The notes: generated by a model from the sequence alone, not told the origin. A DNA stretch of 44,836 nt from Streptococcus suis (GCF_002964045.1 NZ_POPB01000679.1:1-44836), one strand, 5' to 3'. Shown: positions 17,309 to 24,910, counted from the first letter of the stretch. A program made the numbers and translations.

Positions 17309-17860
17309 TTATTTAATACCCATTAACTTGGCCAATTCAGGTATTTTTTGTAAACTTGGCAAGACAAGCATGGTCACGACAATGCGTAATGGAATTTCAA
17401 AAATAGCTTTTATGAAACGACTGCTATACAAGGCAATCCAAGGTGTTCCAAAATGGAAATGGAGGGCGATAGGCGTCATGATAAAGGAAATCACAACCTG
17501 AATCAAGACAACAACCCCTGCAACATAGAGCCAATCAGCCTTGTTCTTGGTGTCTAGCGGCTTCTGATAAAAGAACCAGCCATAGATAAAAGCCGATACC
17601 GCCTCAATCAAAATCCAAGTGAAGAGGACAGTTTGCCCGCTAAACAAGACAAAGACTGGGTCTGCAATCGCCGCAAAGACAGCCGCCCAAACCGGACCAG
17701 CAATAGCTCCCAAAATAGTATTGGGAATAAAGGTAAACTGGACCTGCAAGGTTTCTGAAATCCGAATGGAGAAATAGTTCTCCACAACCATAACCAAGGC
17801 AAGGGTCATCGCAATAGCAGTCAACAACTGCACCGTTAGTTTTGGAATTTTCTTTTCCAT
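17309..17860 (-). CDS. folT: Folate-specific ECF transporter S component
   Basis: This 183-residue integral membrane protein of about six helices binds folate and docks on the shared EcfA-EcfA'-EcfT module encoded elsewhere. The sequence shows VQFTFIPNTILGAIAGPVWAAVFAAIADPV (about residues 39-68) and the C-terminal SSRFIKAIFEIPLR motif typical of FolT. The assignment is supported by the THF riboswitch upstream and by folC downstream. The ATG at 17860 has an SD (AAAGGAGC) that can be sequestered by the hairpin at 17868-17890. Confidence 0.92.
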   Translation of the reverse strand: MEKKIPKLTVQLLTAIAMTLALVMVVENYFSIRISETLQVQFTFIPNTILGAIAGPVWAAVFAAIADPVFVLFSGQTVLFTWILIEAVSAFIYGWFFYQKPLDTKNKADWLYVAGVVVLIQVVISFIMTPIALHFHFGTPWIALYSSRFIKAIFEIPLRIVVTMLVLPSLQKIPELAKLMGIK

Positions 17861-17867
17861 AAAAAAT

Positions 17868-17890
17868 GCTCCTTTTTCAAAAAATGGAGC
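17868..17890 (-). promoter_or_regulatory. Shine-Dalgarno sequestering hairpin of folT
   Basis: On the minus strand GCTCC-A-TTTTT pairs with AAAAA-GGAGC, burying the folT SD. The first two bases of GCTCC are also the end of a competing stem, GCTGTCG (17904-17910) with CGACAGC (17889-17895). Folding of riboswitch P1 would use CTGT of that stem and so free GCTCC to hide the SD. Confidence 0.65.
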
Positions 17891-17903
17891 TGTCGTGTGT
17901 ATT

Positions 17904-18266
17904 CGACAGCGGATGCAATGGTTTACCGCGCTAGTCTCAGCCAGACCCCAATGCTCCTACTCTAGGAGACACCAGATACAAGCAAAGATATAGTCTTTTA
18001 GTTTACTTTTAGTACTCGCTCCAAAGGTTCGGGGAACCTTTGGAGGTTGGAGATAAAGCGAACAAAGTTCGCATCAAAAGCCGCAGGCATAACTGGAGTT
18101 AGGCAAGGCGAGTTCAAACACTCCAGTGGAGTGTTTGAAGTTGGAAATAAGGAAACGGAGTTTCCTCTTACGTCGAAGTAATAAAAGAAAAACTAAATGA
18201 CGATAAGCTTCGTTATGTGGCAACATCCCATCCACATACACTTGACGCAAACCATCTACTCTGTGC
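17904..18266 (-). promoter_or_regulatory. THF riboswitch of folT, split by a repeat-element insertion
   Basis: The 5' half (18266 to 18207) has GAGTAGATGG, TTTGCG, a P3 hairpin TATGTGG / CCACATA with ATGGGATG in its loop, and ACGAAGC. The 3' half (17933 to 17904) has GCGCGGTAAACCATTGCATCCGCTG split over two lines of the strand: CGCGG, AAACCAT, TGCATCCGC. P2 forms from ATGGTTT and GCG with AAACCAT and CGC; P1 forms from ACAG and CTGT. The order and conserved bases match the THF-I class. Between the halves lie a 217-bp BOX-like element (17989-18205) and about 55 bases that fold into small hairpins. The insertion point is the peripheral variable hairpin after P3. Function after insertion is unknown. 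Confidence 0.8.
17989..18205 (+). repeat. BOX-like modular element A (two cassettes), inside the riboswitch
   Basis: The ends are TATAGTCTTTTAGTTT and AAACTAAATGACGATA, imperfect inverted repeats. Cassette 1 is a CTCCAAAGGTT / AACCTTTGGAG palindrome, GTTGGAGATAA, then GCGAAC-GTTCGC. Cassette 2 is a TCAAACACTCC / GGAGTGTTTGA palindrome, GTTGGAAATAA, then GGAAAC-GTTTCC. This large-palindrome, spacer, small-palindrome plan matches pneumococcal BOX elements. Confidence 0.75.
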
Positions 18267-18284
18267 AAATTTCTTTGCCTAACC

Positions 18285-18314
18285 ATTGTACCATAATTCA
18301 TCTAGGCTGACCAA
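18285..18314 (-). promoter_or_regulatory. Promoter of folT-folC
   Basis: On the minus strand TTGGTC (18309-18314) and an extended TGGTACAAT (-10 at 18285-18290) are 18 bases apart. Transcription would start near 18278, just before the riboswitch 5' half, and give a leader of about 420 nt. Confidence 0.65.
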
Positions 18315-18354
18315 TCACTTCTAACTATGACAGGCTATGTGAAACAGCTATAGA

Positions 18355-18682
18355 TATAGTCTTCTAGTTTACTCTTAGTACTCGCTCCAAAGGTTCGGGG
18401 AACCTTTGGAGGTTGAAGATAAAGCGAACAAAGTTCGCATCAAAAGCCGCAGACATAACTCAATGCTTTCTTGTTTCTAGGCATTGACTTGAAACAGTCC
18501 CCCAGACTGCTTGGACAGTCAATGAACTGTCCAAGGTTGGATATAATACTTGCAAAGCAAGTCACTATTACAAAATCAGGCAAGGCGAGTTCAAACACTC
18601 CAGTGGAGTGTTTGAAGTTGGAAATAAGGAAACGGAGTTTCCTCTTACGTCGAAGTAGTAAAAGCAAAACTGAATGACGATA
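18355..18682 (+). repeat. BOX-like modular element B (three cassettes)
   Basis: The ends TATAGTCTTCTAGTTT and AAACTGAATGACGATA match element A. The outer cassettes are nearly identical to those of A. An additional middle part has a CTTGGACAGT / ACTGTCCAAG palindrome, GTTGGATATAA, then CTTGC-GCAAG, plus a CAATGC / GCATTG hairpin. It fills the space between the ackA terminator and the folT promoter. Confidence 0.72.
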
Positions 18683-18683
18683 A

Positions 18684-18707
18684 AAGGCCGGTGCTGACAC
18701 CGACCTT
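18684..18707 (-). terminator. Terminator of ackA
   Basis: On the minus strand AAGGTCGGTG pairs with CACCGGCCTT (one mismatch) and TTAT follows. It begins 13 bases after the ackA stop. Confidence 0.8.
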
Positions 18708-18719
18708 GCCTATATCTGA

Positions 18720-19907
18720 TTATTTCAAACGTTCAACTTCACGCGCAATAACCAATTCTTCATCCGTTGGAATAACCAAGACACGAACTTTTGATTCTGG
18801 CGTTGAAATGTCACCATAGTTGCCAAATACATTTTTTGCTGGGTCCAACTCAATACCAAACCAAGACAAACCTGCAATGACATCATTTCGCATTGCAGCA
18901 GCATTCTCACCCATTCCTGCTGTAAAGATGATGGCGTCAGCACCATTTAAAACTGCAAGATACTGACCGATAAATTTCTTAATACGGTCAATGAAAATAT
19001 TGTAGGCCAATACTGCATCTGGATTGTGAGATTGGATGCCTGCTTCAATATCGCGCATATCACTTGAAAGACCAGATACACCAAACAAGCCTGACTGTTT
19101 ATTCAACATGTTAATAACGTCTGCAGCATCTTTCAACTCTTCAACATTCGCAATCAAGTAAGGAATGATAGCAGGATCAATATCCCCTGAACGAGTTCCC
19201 ATCATCGGACCAGCCAGAGGTGTGAAGCCCATTGACGTATCCACAGATTTACCATGATAGTTAGCAGTGATGGATACACCATTTCCGATATGAGCCGTAA
19301 TTAATTTCAATTCTTCAATTGGACGACCCAAAACTTTTGCTGCCTCATGCGCTACATAGAAGTGGCTTGTCCCATGAGCACCATACTTACGAACTTTATA
19401 GTCTGTATAATATTTTTTTGGAATCGGATAGAGATAAGCGTGTTTTGGCATTGTTGTATGGAAAGCAGTGTCAAAAACAGCTACATTCAATACTTCTGGC
19501 AATACTTCTTCAAATGCGCGCATCGCCGCCACGTGTGCTGGGTTATGAAGTGGTGCCAAGGCACTCAACTCTTCAATTTGCTCAACCTCTTTTGGTCCAA
19601 TAACAGCTGATTCTTTGAAAATCTCTCCACCTGCAACAACACGGTGTCCAACACCTGTAATTTCTTCATAAGTTGCAATAATATTGTGTTTGAGCAAATC
19701 CTCTAAAAGAATTTTAACCGCAACTGTATGATTAGGAATGTCTAATACTTCGGTATCTTTCTTCCCATCATATTTAACTGTAGAAATAGAATCATTTAAG
19801 CCGATACGCTCGATAATACCCGCTGCTAAAACTGTTTCTTCTGGCATTTGGTATAATTGCCATTTTAAACTAGAACTACCTGCATTAATTGCAATTGTTT
19901 TTGACAT
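18720..19907 (-). CDS. ackA: Acetate kinase
   Basis: AckA makes ATP from acetyl phosphate and ADP, forming acetate, the last step of the Pta-Ack overflow pathway. The 395-residue length is normal. Motifs of the ASKHA fold are present: [14 protein letters not shown] at residues 5-18, the catalytic region [23 protein letters not shown] near 205 and [13 protein letters not shown]. The C-terminal [12 protein letters not shown] completes the fold. The ATG at 19907 has an SD of AAAAGGGGAAC. It follows the methyltransferase gene by 49 bases, and a putative -10 and a cre-like site lie in that gap. Confidence 0.97.
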   Translation of the reverse strand: MSKTIAINAGSSSLKWQLYQMPEETVLAAGIIERIGLNDSISTVKYDGKKDTEVLDIPNHTVAVKILLEDLLKHNIIATYEEITGVGHRVVAGGEIFKESAVIGPKEVEQIEELSALAPLHNPAHVAAMRAFEEVLPEVLNVAVFDTAFHTTMPKHAYLYPIPKKYYTDYKVRKYGAHGTSHFYVAHEAAKVLGRPIEELKLITAHIGNGVSITANYHGKSVDTSMGFTPLAGPMMGTRSGDIDPAIIPYLIANVEELKDAADVINMLNKQSGLFGVSGLSSDMRDIEAGIQSHNPDAVLAYNIFIDRIKKFIGQYLAVLNGADAIIFTAGMGENAAAMRNDVIAGLSWFGIELDPAKNVFGNYGDISTPESKVRVLVIPTDEELVIAREVERLK

Positions 19908-19919
19908 AATGTTCCCCTT

Positions 19920-19944
19920 TTAAAGCGTTTTCCTAATCAGTATA
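19920..19944 (-). promoter_or_regulatory. Putative ackA promoter with a cre-like site
   Basis: On the minus strand TATACT (19939-19944) serves as a -10. GGAAAACGCTTTAA (19920-19933) resembles the CcpA cre consensus with two mismatches. No good -35 is seen. The site lies downstream of the -10, a position expected for repression and not the activation known for B. subtilis ackA. Confidence 0.4.
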
Positions 19945-19956
19945 ACAGATTTTTAC

Positions 19957-20910
19957 TTAAATTGCATTTTCTTGCTTCCAATTTTTGAAATTGACCATGA
20001 ACTTCTGAATCGCTTCTGGTTCTTGTAAACTCTGCAAGGGATAGACAAATGGTGCCAATTGTCTTGCAGCTTTCTTTTGTAAGACAAAAATAGACTTGGC
20101 CATGGCCGATTTTCCAAAAAGACTTGGTGGCAGGGCAATCATGGCAACGATATTAGCTTGCTCCTGTAACCAACCTTTCAACAAATCACTCTGTGGACTG
20201 GTTAGAAGATCATTTGGAGCCAAGAGAATAGCAAAGCCATCTTTTTCCAGATATTTGAGGGACTGTTCCATGAGCAAATGGTGGGCGTAGGTATGCTCCG
20301 TCTGGCTAGCCACCTGATAACGACTAGCAATCTGGTCGTCTGGGTAATATCCGATTGGCAGATCCGCTACAATGACTTGACTTTCCTTCAAAATCTGCGG
20401 ACGTACCGCATCGCCCTGGGCAAAAGAAATCTCCGCCCCCATCACATCTGCCATGCTAGCTGATAAATCAATCAAGAGATCGTCTACTTCAATCCCCAGA
20501 TAGTCCAAGTCTTTCTGGCTGGCATTAAGGATGGTCTGCGCCAAGTTACCTGTTCCTGAGCCAATCTCCAAGACTGTTACTTTAGGAGTAGATACTAGTT
20601 GATCTACCAAGAATGATAAAATAAAACCGATAGAATCCGGTGTAAACTGGTGATTATACTGCATTGGCTCGGTCTGGTTGGCCTTGATAAGCAGGAATTG
20701 GAAGGCACGACGCCACTCTTCCTTGGTCAGATTCAGATTTTTCAAAGTCTGATTGTTGCGGACAATCAAGTCCGTCTCATGCTGACCAGCTAGATAGGCT
20801 GCATTTTGCTCAATCATGGCATCATAGATATTGGTGCCTAGCTGGTTTTGGATGGTCTGTACGTTTTCTAATAGCAGGTCGTAGGCCTGTTCGATTTTTT
20901 CAAAATTCAT
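19957..20910 (-). CDS. Class I SAM-dependent methyltransferase next to the comG operon (ComYH-like)
   Basis: This 317-residue protein has an N-terminal helical part (about residues 1-100), then a Rossmann-fold methyltransferase domain with motif I VLEIGSGTGNL at 113-123. An N6-adenine-type motif reads DLPIGYYP at 183-190, where NPPY would be the DNA-methylase form. The family is found beside comG genes in many streptococci and is called comYH in some, but its substrate is unknown. It is cut off from comGG by element C and the terminator at 20947-20971, so it probably has its own promoter. Confidence 0.85.
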   Translation of the reverse strand: MNFEKIEQAYDLLLENVQTIQNQLGTNIYDAMIEQNAAYLAGQHETDLIVRNNQTLKNLNLTKEEWRRAFQFLLIKANQTEPMQYNHQFTPDSIGFILSFLVDQLVSTPKVTVLEIGSGTGNLAQTILNASQKDLDYLGIEVDDLLIDLSASMADVMGAEISFAQGDAVRPQILKESQVIVADLPIGYYPDDQIASRYQVASQTEHTYAHHLLMEQSLKYLEKDGFAILLAPNDLLTSPQSDLLKGWLQEQANIVAMIALPPSLFGKSAMAKSIFVLQKKAARQLAPFVYPLQSLQEPEAIQKFMVNFKNWKQENAI

Positions 20911-20946
20911 ACTCCTATCTTATCAAAATTTCACAGACTTTGCACC

Positions 20947-20971
20947 AAAAAGGGAGCGGCTAGCCACTCCC
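20947..20971 (-). terminator. Terminator of the comG operon
   Basis: On the minus strand GGGAGTGGC-TA-GCCGCTCCC is followed by TTTTT. It lies after element C and before the methyltransferase gene. Confidence 0.85.
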
Positions 20972-20980
20972 CTCGGGTAC

Positions 20981-21144
20981 TATAGTCGTTTAGTTTGCTT
21001 TTAGTACAAGGCAACGAGCTGCAGGCTGTACTGGAGTACGGCAAAGCGAGTTCAAATCACTCCTGTGGAGTGTTTGAAGTTGGAAATAAGGAAACGACGT
21101 TTCCTCGCTCGTCGAAGTAATCAAAGATAAACTAAATGACTATA
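20981..21144 (+). repeat. BOX-like modular element C (one cassette)
   Basis: The ends TATAGTCGTTTAGTTT and AAACTAAATGACTATA are near-perfect inverted repeats. A single cassette TCACTCC / GGAGTGTTTGA, GTTGGAAATAA, GGAAAC-GTTTCC matches the last cassette of A and B. Its right end overlaps the comGG stop codon. Confidence 0.75.
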
Positions 21145-21649
21145 TTTTAACCGGAAATTGATAGTGATACTCCCCTCCATTTCTTAGATTCACGTTAACC
21201 GATACAGTTCTATTTTTAATATGATAGCTGGCCTGACCCTCTCGAAACAAGACGCTTCCCTCGGTCTCTATTGGTTTACTTTCCTCCTTTTTCTTAGAAC
21301 TCGTTTGAGCAGGTTTTTCAGCGTTTTCTTGACTCTCTCTAGTTGGTTGTTCCTCCTTTACTTCCTTCTCATCAACAGTCTCACTAGCGACTACTTCATC
21401 CTCTTTCTTATCCTCTGTTTGGCTAGCCACCTTTTCAGCAACTGCTTGACGCTCCTGCAAGTCTCCTTCAACCTGATCCAAGACCATCTGGGCCATGATA
21501 TAGGCTGTCGCTTCTTGCTTAGCTACTTGAGCTATTTGACTTTCAGCCTCTTGGCGGTGGAGATAAAACTGAAGCAAGAGACTAAAAACCGCCAGCATCA
21601 AAAGGGCATAGAGTAGGATGCCAGCCTTAACTTTTTTCTTTAAAAGCAT
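21140..21649 (-). CDS. comGG: Competence pseudopilus minor component ComGG
   Basis: This 169-residue protein starts at MLLKKKVKAGILLY (21649). Residues 8-28 form one membrane segment without a clear prepilin cleavage motif, as in pneumococcal CglG. A Lys/Glu/Gln-rich low-complexity middle (about residues 70-135) is followed by a short beta-rich end ASYHIKNRTVSVNVNL. It is the last gene of the operon and overlaps comGF by 23 bases. An upstream ATG at 21673 precedes the SD and is rejected. Its TAG stop (21140-21142) lies inside the terminal repeat of element C. Confidence 0.85.
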   Translation of the reverse strand: MLLKKKVKAGILLYALLMLAVFSLLLQFYLHRQEAESQIAQVAKQEATAYIMAQMVLDQVEGDLQERQAVAEKVASQTEDKKEDEVVASETVDEKEVKEEQPTRESQENAEKPAQTSSKKKEESKPIETEGSVLFREGQASYHIKNRTVSVNVNLRNGGEYHYQFPVKI

Positions 21650-22061
21650 AGATAAAGGTCCGCTCCTCTCCATTTTTAAAGCTAAAGTCGATACGCACCA
21701 GTTGGTTTTCTTGGGAAATAGCTGCGCTGTCCACCTGATAAATCATAGGCTGGTAGCCCTGTCCTCTGTCATTTGTTTTCCGAAAATCATCCGAACGTGA
21801 CTTGCCAAAGGCTAATGCTTGTCCATCCTTATTGACATAGACCTTGCCATTTTCAATCTTGACCAATTCCGACTGGTCCCATTCCGACCGCAATTGACTA
21901 GAGAAGACCAACCATTCCTTTTGAACGGTCTGACCTTGGTAATGCGCTTCTTGAACCAACAGTTTTGACAAGCCTTCAAAGACCAGAAGACTTCCTGATA
22001 GGATGACTAAGGCTACCAAGCATTCCAAGAGAGTAAAAGCAGGAACTTTACTTTTTAACAA
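21627..22061 (-). CDS. comGF: Competence pseudopilin ComGF
   Basis: This minor pseudopilin is placed from a TTG at 22061, nine bases after AAGGAGG, giving 144 residues and the class III signal KSKVPAFTLLECLVALVIL near the N-terminus. Longer readings from 22133 add 24 residues that would put a basic tract before the prepilin peptide and are rejected. Cleavage by the prepilin peptidase is expected before F in AFTLLE. The start overlaps comGE by 14 bases. The soluble domain ends in ERTFIYAFKEKS. Confidence 0.85.
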   Translation of the reverse strand: MLKSKVPAFTLLECLVALVILSGSLLVFEGLSKLLVQEAHYQGQTVQKEWLVFSSQLRSEWDQSELVKIENGKVYVNKDGQALAFGKSRSDDFRKTNDRGQGYQPMIYQVDSAAISQENQLVRIDFSFKNGEERTFIYAFKEKS

Positions 22062-22341
22062 CCGATAAAACCTCCTTTCCCTCGTGGAAAACAATAATCT
22101 TATCCGCAGTTCGTTGAACCTGCACTGTAACACCGTTTAAGGCTAGGTTATCTTGCCCGGTCTGCACAGCCATCTGAGCTAGATTGAGAACCTCCTGTTG
22201 TTCCAATTCCCAAGCCTGTCGCCTACGACCTACATCCACAGCTGTCAAAATCAAGCTACAGATGGTTACTAGGGTCGCAAGGGCAACCAGACTCTCTAGC
22301 AAAATATAAGCCTTATTCTTCTGTTTTCTTATAGCGACCAC
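22048..22341 (-). CDS. comGE: Competence pseudopilin ComGE
   Basis: This 97-residue minor pseudopilin has KNKAYILLESLVALATL at its N-terminus, a prepilin-like signal with Y-I in place of F-T. It starts at a GTG (22341) inside comGD, overlapping by 29 bases. The SD GGGAG is almost adjacent to that GTG, so initiation a few codons later at a non-standard codon cannot be excluded. Confidence 0.85.
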   Translation of the reverse strand: MVAIRKQKNKAYILLESLVALATLVTICSLILTAVDVGRRRQAWELEQQEVLNLAQMAVQTGQDNLALNGVTVQVQRTADKIIVFHEGKEVLSVVKK

Positions 22342-22720
22342 TCCCTATATATAATTGATACGTGACTGTTTTTCGACTAAGCCGAAAACGAATCTTGGTC
22401 AGAGAAGAATTTCCACCATCTTCTTCAAACTGAATAGTTTTCTCCTCTAAGACCTCTACGTTTCTGGGCACCTCTACAGCCTGATAATTATTTGTAACCT
22501 CCTGTCCACCGATAGCAAGGTTCACTTTTCGGTGAGAACTAGCTGCCAATTTCTGACTGTCTTTATAGATAGCTTCAAATTCCCAGAGAAAAATCTCTTC
22601 TTGAACAGACCGAAAGGCCATTTGTACCGTTCCCGACAAGGAAACAGCTAAAAAACTAACGACAAATAAGGTCAGTAGACTTTCCAAAAGCGTGAAAGCC
22701 TTATTTTTTCGCCTTAGCAT
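22313..22720 (-). CDS. comGD: Competence pseudopilin ComGD
   Basis: This 135-residue minor pseudopilin has the classic prepilin signal RRKNKAFTLLESLLTLFVV. A helix and then a beta domain with GGNSSLTKIRFRL and TYQLYIGSGRYKK follow, much like pneumococcal CglD. Its ATG at 22720 overlaps comGC by 20 bases, showing translational coupling. Confidence 0.9.
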   Translation of the reverse strand: MLRRKNKAFTLLESLLTLFVVSFLAVSLSGTVQMAFRSVQEEIFLWEFEAIYKDSQKLAASSHRKVNLAIGGQEVTNNYQAVEVPRNVEVLEEKTIQFEEDGGNSSLTKIRFRLSRKTVTYQLYIGSGRYKKTEE

Positions 22721-22982
22721 ACTCTTCTGCTTGTTTCTCCGTAATATAGCCAGCTGCCTGCAAATCTGCTACTGTAGCTTCCTTATCATGCTCCAATGCA
22801 TAAAGTTCCATCTGGCTTTCCACGACTTTGACGACAGCTGTACCTCCAGACTCTTTAATCGCTTCTTTTTGTTTGCTCAAATTTGGTACAAAGAGAAGCA
22901 AGAGCAGGCTAATGATCCCCAAAACGACTAACATTTCCACCAGAGTGAATGCTTTTACCTTCATTTCAATTAATTTTTTCAT
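22701..22982 (-). CDS. comGC: Competence major pseudopilin ComGC
   Basis: The 93-residue major pilin of the transformation pilus has the prepilin motif KVKAFTLVEMLVVLGIISLLLLLFVPNL, cut before F and N-methylated. A helical C-terminal part with EKQAEEYAKAKK follows. The ATG at 22982 lies one base after the comGB stop, and the SD GGAG is inside the last comGB codons. DNA uptake depends on the extended pilus that this protein forms. Confidence 0.95.
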   Translation of the reverse strand: MKKLIEMKVKAFTLVEMLVVLGIISLLLLLFVPNLSKQKEAIKESGGTAVVKVVESQMELYALEHDKEATVADLQAAGYITEKQAEEYAKAKK

Positions 22983-22983
22983 T

Positions 22984-24021
22984 TTATAACTCCATATTTT
23001 GATAAATCGGCAGCAACATGGCTGCGTAGATGAGAACGACCATTAAGGCCACAAAGAGAAAGACCAGCGGTTGAATCAGCTGCATGGCTCTATTGACCCG
23101 AGAGAAAAAATCCTCCCAACACTCGGCTGCATAAACTGTCAACTCGCTACCCAACTTGGACTTGACCTGCCCATACTCCACGATGAGGCTCAGCTCCCGC
23201 TTGAAAAAGGCGTAGGTTTGGATGTGTTCGTGAAAGCTCTGACCATTGGAAAGCGACTGCTCCAGGTCCTGACCAATCTCTCGAAAGAGCTGCGATTGCT
23301 GCTCCTGCATCAAGCCCACAATCTGCGGCAGGTCCAAGCCTTGCCCAATCAAACTCCCCCACTCCCTGGCGTAATAGGCCGTCAGATAGGTTTGGATGAG
23401 TTTTCCGAAAAATGGCAGAGCTGCCAAGCGGGAAAATGCCTTGATTTTGTTAGTTTTGCGAAACCAAACCAGACTAGACATGACAGCCACTAAACTCAGA
23501 CCACAAAGGGACAAGAAGATAGTCGGCAGATGGTTGATCAGCATGGTCGCAGCATTGCCTTCCTCCAACTGGGGCAGAAGATAATTTTTCAAGCCTAGCA
23601 TAATCAAAAGCAGAAAACCAAGCAATATAATCGGATAGGTCGCCACCTCAATCAGCTTTTTACGAACCTTGCTGACATTTTCCAGATAGGACTGGATATG
23701 GCTCAAACTCAAACTGGTATTGCCATGAACTTCTGCCAAAGCCACCTGTGTGACCACCGCATCTGAAAACCGCAAATCCGCCAGCAAACTTGAAAAGGGT
23801 TTGCCTGCTAACAGCCCGTCTGACAAGACCTGGGTATAGGGATCCGCCAGAAGCTGACTGCGTTTGAGGAAATCAACAATCTCTCCCAGATGAAAACCAC
23901 TGGCAAAAAGATTATTGAAAAGCTCAATGACCTTACGCTGGCGAGCCAAGGGCAATTTTTTCTGTTTCTGCCTGCCGAAGACTGATATGTCCTGCTGCAA
24001 AAAGCCGATCAATTTGTTCAT
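22984..24021 (-). CDS. comGB: Competence type IV pilus membrane platform ComGB
   Basis: This 345-residue PilC/GspF-family protein anchors the pilus motor. Two GspF-like domains each carry a conserved core (ELFNNLFASGFHLGEI and YYAREWGSLIGQGLDL), with membrane helices at about residues 130-160, 175-200 and 315-340. The start MNKLIGFLQQDIS (24021) aligns best with the pneumococcal homologue. A TTG at 24063 with a GGAGG further upstream is a possible alternative. The gene overlaps comGA by 89 bases with the chosen start. Confidence 0.88.
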   Translation of the reverse strand: MNKLIGFLQQDISVFGRQKQKKLPLARQRKVIELFNNLFASGFHLGEIVDFLKRSQLLADPYTQVLSDGLLAGKPFSSLLADLRFSDAVVTQVALAEVHGNTSLSLSHIQSYLENVSKVRKKLIEVATYPIILLGFLLLIMLGLKNYLLPQLEEGNAATMLINHLPTIFLSLCGLSLVAVMSSLVWFRKTNKIKAFSRLAALPFFGKLIQTYLTAYYAREWGSLIGQGLDLPQIVGLMQEQQSQLFREIGQDLEQSLSNGQSFHEHIQTYAFFKRELSLIVEYGQVKSKLGSELTVYAAECWEDFFSRVNRAMQLIQPLVFLFVALMVVLIYAAMLLPIYQNMEL

Positions 24022-24883
24022 TCCACTGGTCTGCGGAATGGTTTTGGTAATTTCCCTTTGCAAAATCTACCACACCTCCTCCCCCTATTAAACGTTGATA
24101 GGCAATACCTTGAAGGGCATTATTTAACTCTTCAGGGCTGACCCCCAATTCCAACATACGAGCATAGACACCTGAAATAGACCTTGCGTGAACCGTTGAG
24201 AAAACGGTAGCTCCCGTCAGGCTGGCTCGAATGACTGCTCGAGCGGTTTCCGCATCCCGAATCTCACCGATGATGAGCAGGTCTGGTCGATGGCGGAGGG
24301 ACAGTTTGATCAGATTGTCGTAGGTGGCTCCGATGGCTTCATTGAGCTGGAGTTGCAGCATGTCCTCCTGCTTGATTTCGACGGGATCCTCAATGGTCAA
24401 AATCTGCTTGTCTGGGAATTTCAGCCTGGCAAGATGGTACATAAGTGTGGTCTTACCAGAGCCGACTGGACCCGAAAAAAGGTAGAGCCCTCGTCCCTTT
24501 ATTTCTTCTGCAAGTCGCTCAGCTGCCTCAAACCAGAACTTGAGTTCCTTGTCATTGTCATAGAGCAGGCGGATGACCAGACTTTCCTTGCCACGATAAT
24601 CTCCGACAGTTGATAAGCGAAGTGAGATCTCTCCGCTCCCATAATCATAGTCACAGGAACCCTGCTGACTACGGCGTTTTTCACCAACATTTAAGCCTGC
24701 TAAAAACTTGAAATGGCTGATAATGGCTGTTACTTCCTCCTCAGCCACGTCTTGCACAAACTCCCGTTCATCCATGATGCGATGGTAGACTTGGTAACAC
24801 TTACCTCGAGGAACCAAATAGATGTCACTGACCCTATCTGCCACCGCCTCTTCAATCATCTTTCTTGCTTTTTCTTGAATCAT
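23933..24883 (-). CDS. comGA: Competence pilus assembly ATPase ComGA
   Basis: This 316-residue hexameric ATPase of the secretion superfamily powers pilus extension. Walker A is GPVGSGKTT at residues 138-146, the Asp box is ILTIEDPVE near 161-169, Walker B is LLIIGEIRD at 202-210, and the His box is FSTVHARS near 228-235. The product is short because the N-terminal N1 domain of GspE is absent, as usual in ComGA. An AGGAGG SD precedes the ATG at 24883. It is the first gene of the operon and is driven from the cin-box at 24903-24910. In S. suis the gene is also called comYA. Confidence 0.96.
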   Translation of the reverse strand: MIQEKARKMIEEAVADRVSDIYLVPRGKCYQVYHRIMDEREFVQDVAEEEVTAIISHFKFLAGLNVGEKRRSQQGSCDYDYGSGEISLRLSTVGDYRGKESLVIRLLYDNDKELKFWFEAAERLAEEIKGRGLYLFSGPVGSGKTTLMYHLARLKFPDKQILTIEDPVEIKQEDMLQLQLNEAIGATYDNLIKLSLRHRPDLLIIGEIRDAETARAVIRASLTGATVFSTVHARSISGVYARMLELGVSPEELNNALQGIAYQRLIGGGGVVDFAKGNYQNHSADQWNEQIDRLFAAGHISLRQAETEKIALGSPA

Positions 24884-24902
24884 AAAACCTCCTCACCCTA
24901 TC

Positions 24903-24910
24903 TATTCGCA
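24903..24910 (-). promoter_or_regulatory. ComX (SigX) cin-box of the comG operon
   Basis: TGCGAATA on the minus strand matches the TNCGAATA cin-box consensus, 20 bases before the comGA ATG, the same geometry as at ssbB. Confidence 0.88.

Noticed and set aside
17931..17975. A TPP-riboswitch-like GGGGTCTGGCTGAGA stretch upstream of folT
   Set aside because: It shares the GGCTGAGA block with TPP aptamers, but the second conserved arm (CUGAUCUGG with its flanks) is absent, and the surrounding bases are explained by the THF riboswitch and local hairpins.
18074..18700. Open frames encoding LLLLRRKRKLRFLISNFKHSTGVFELALP twice
   Set aside because: The repeated peptide comes from the cassettes of elements A and B; no SD or family similarity is seen.
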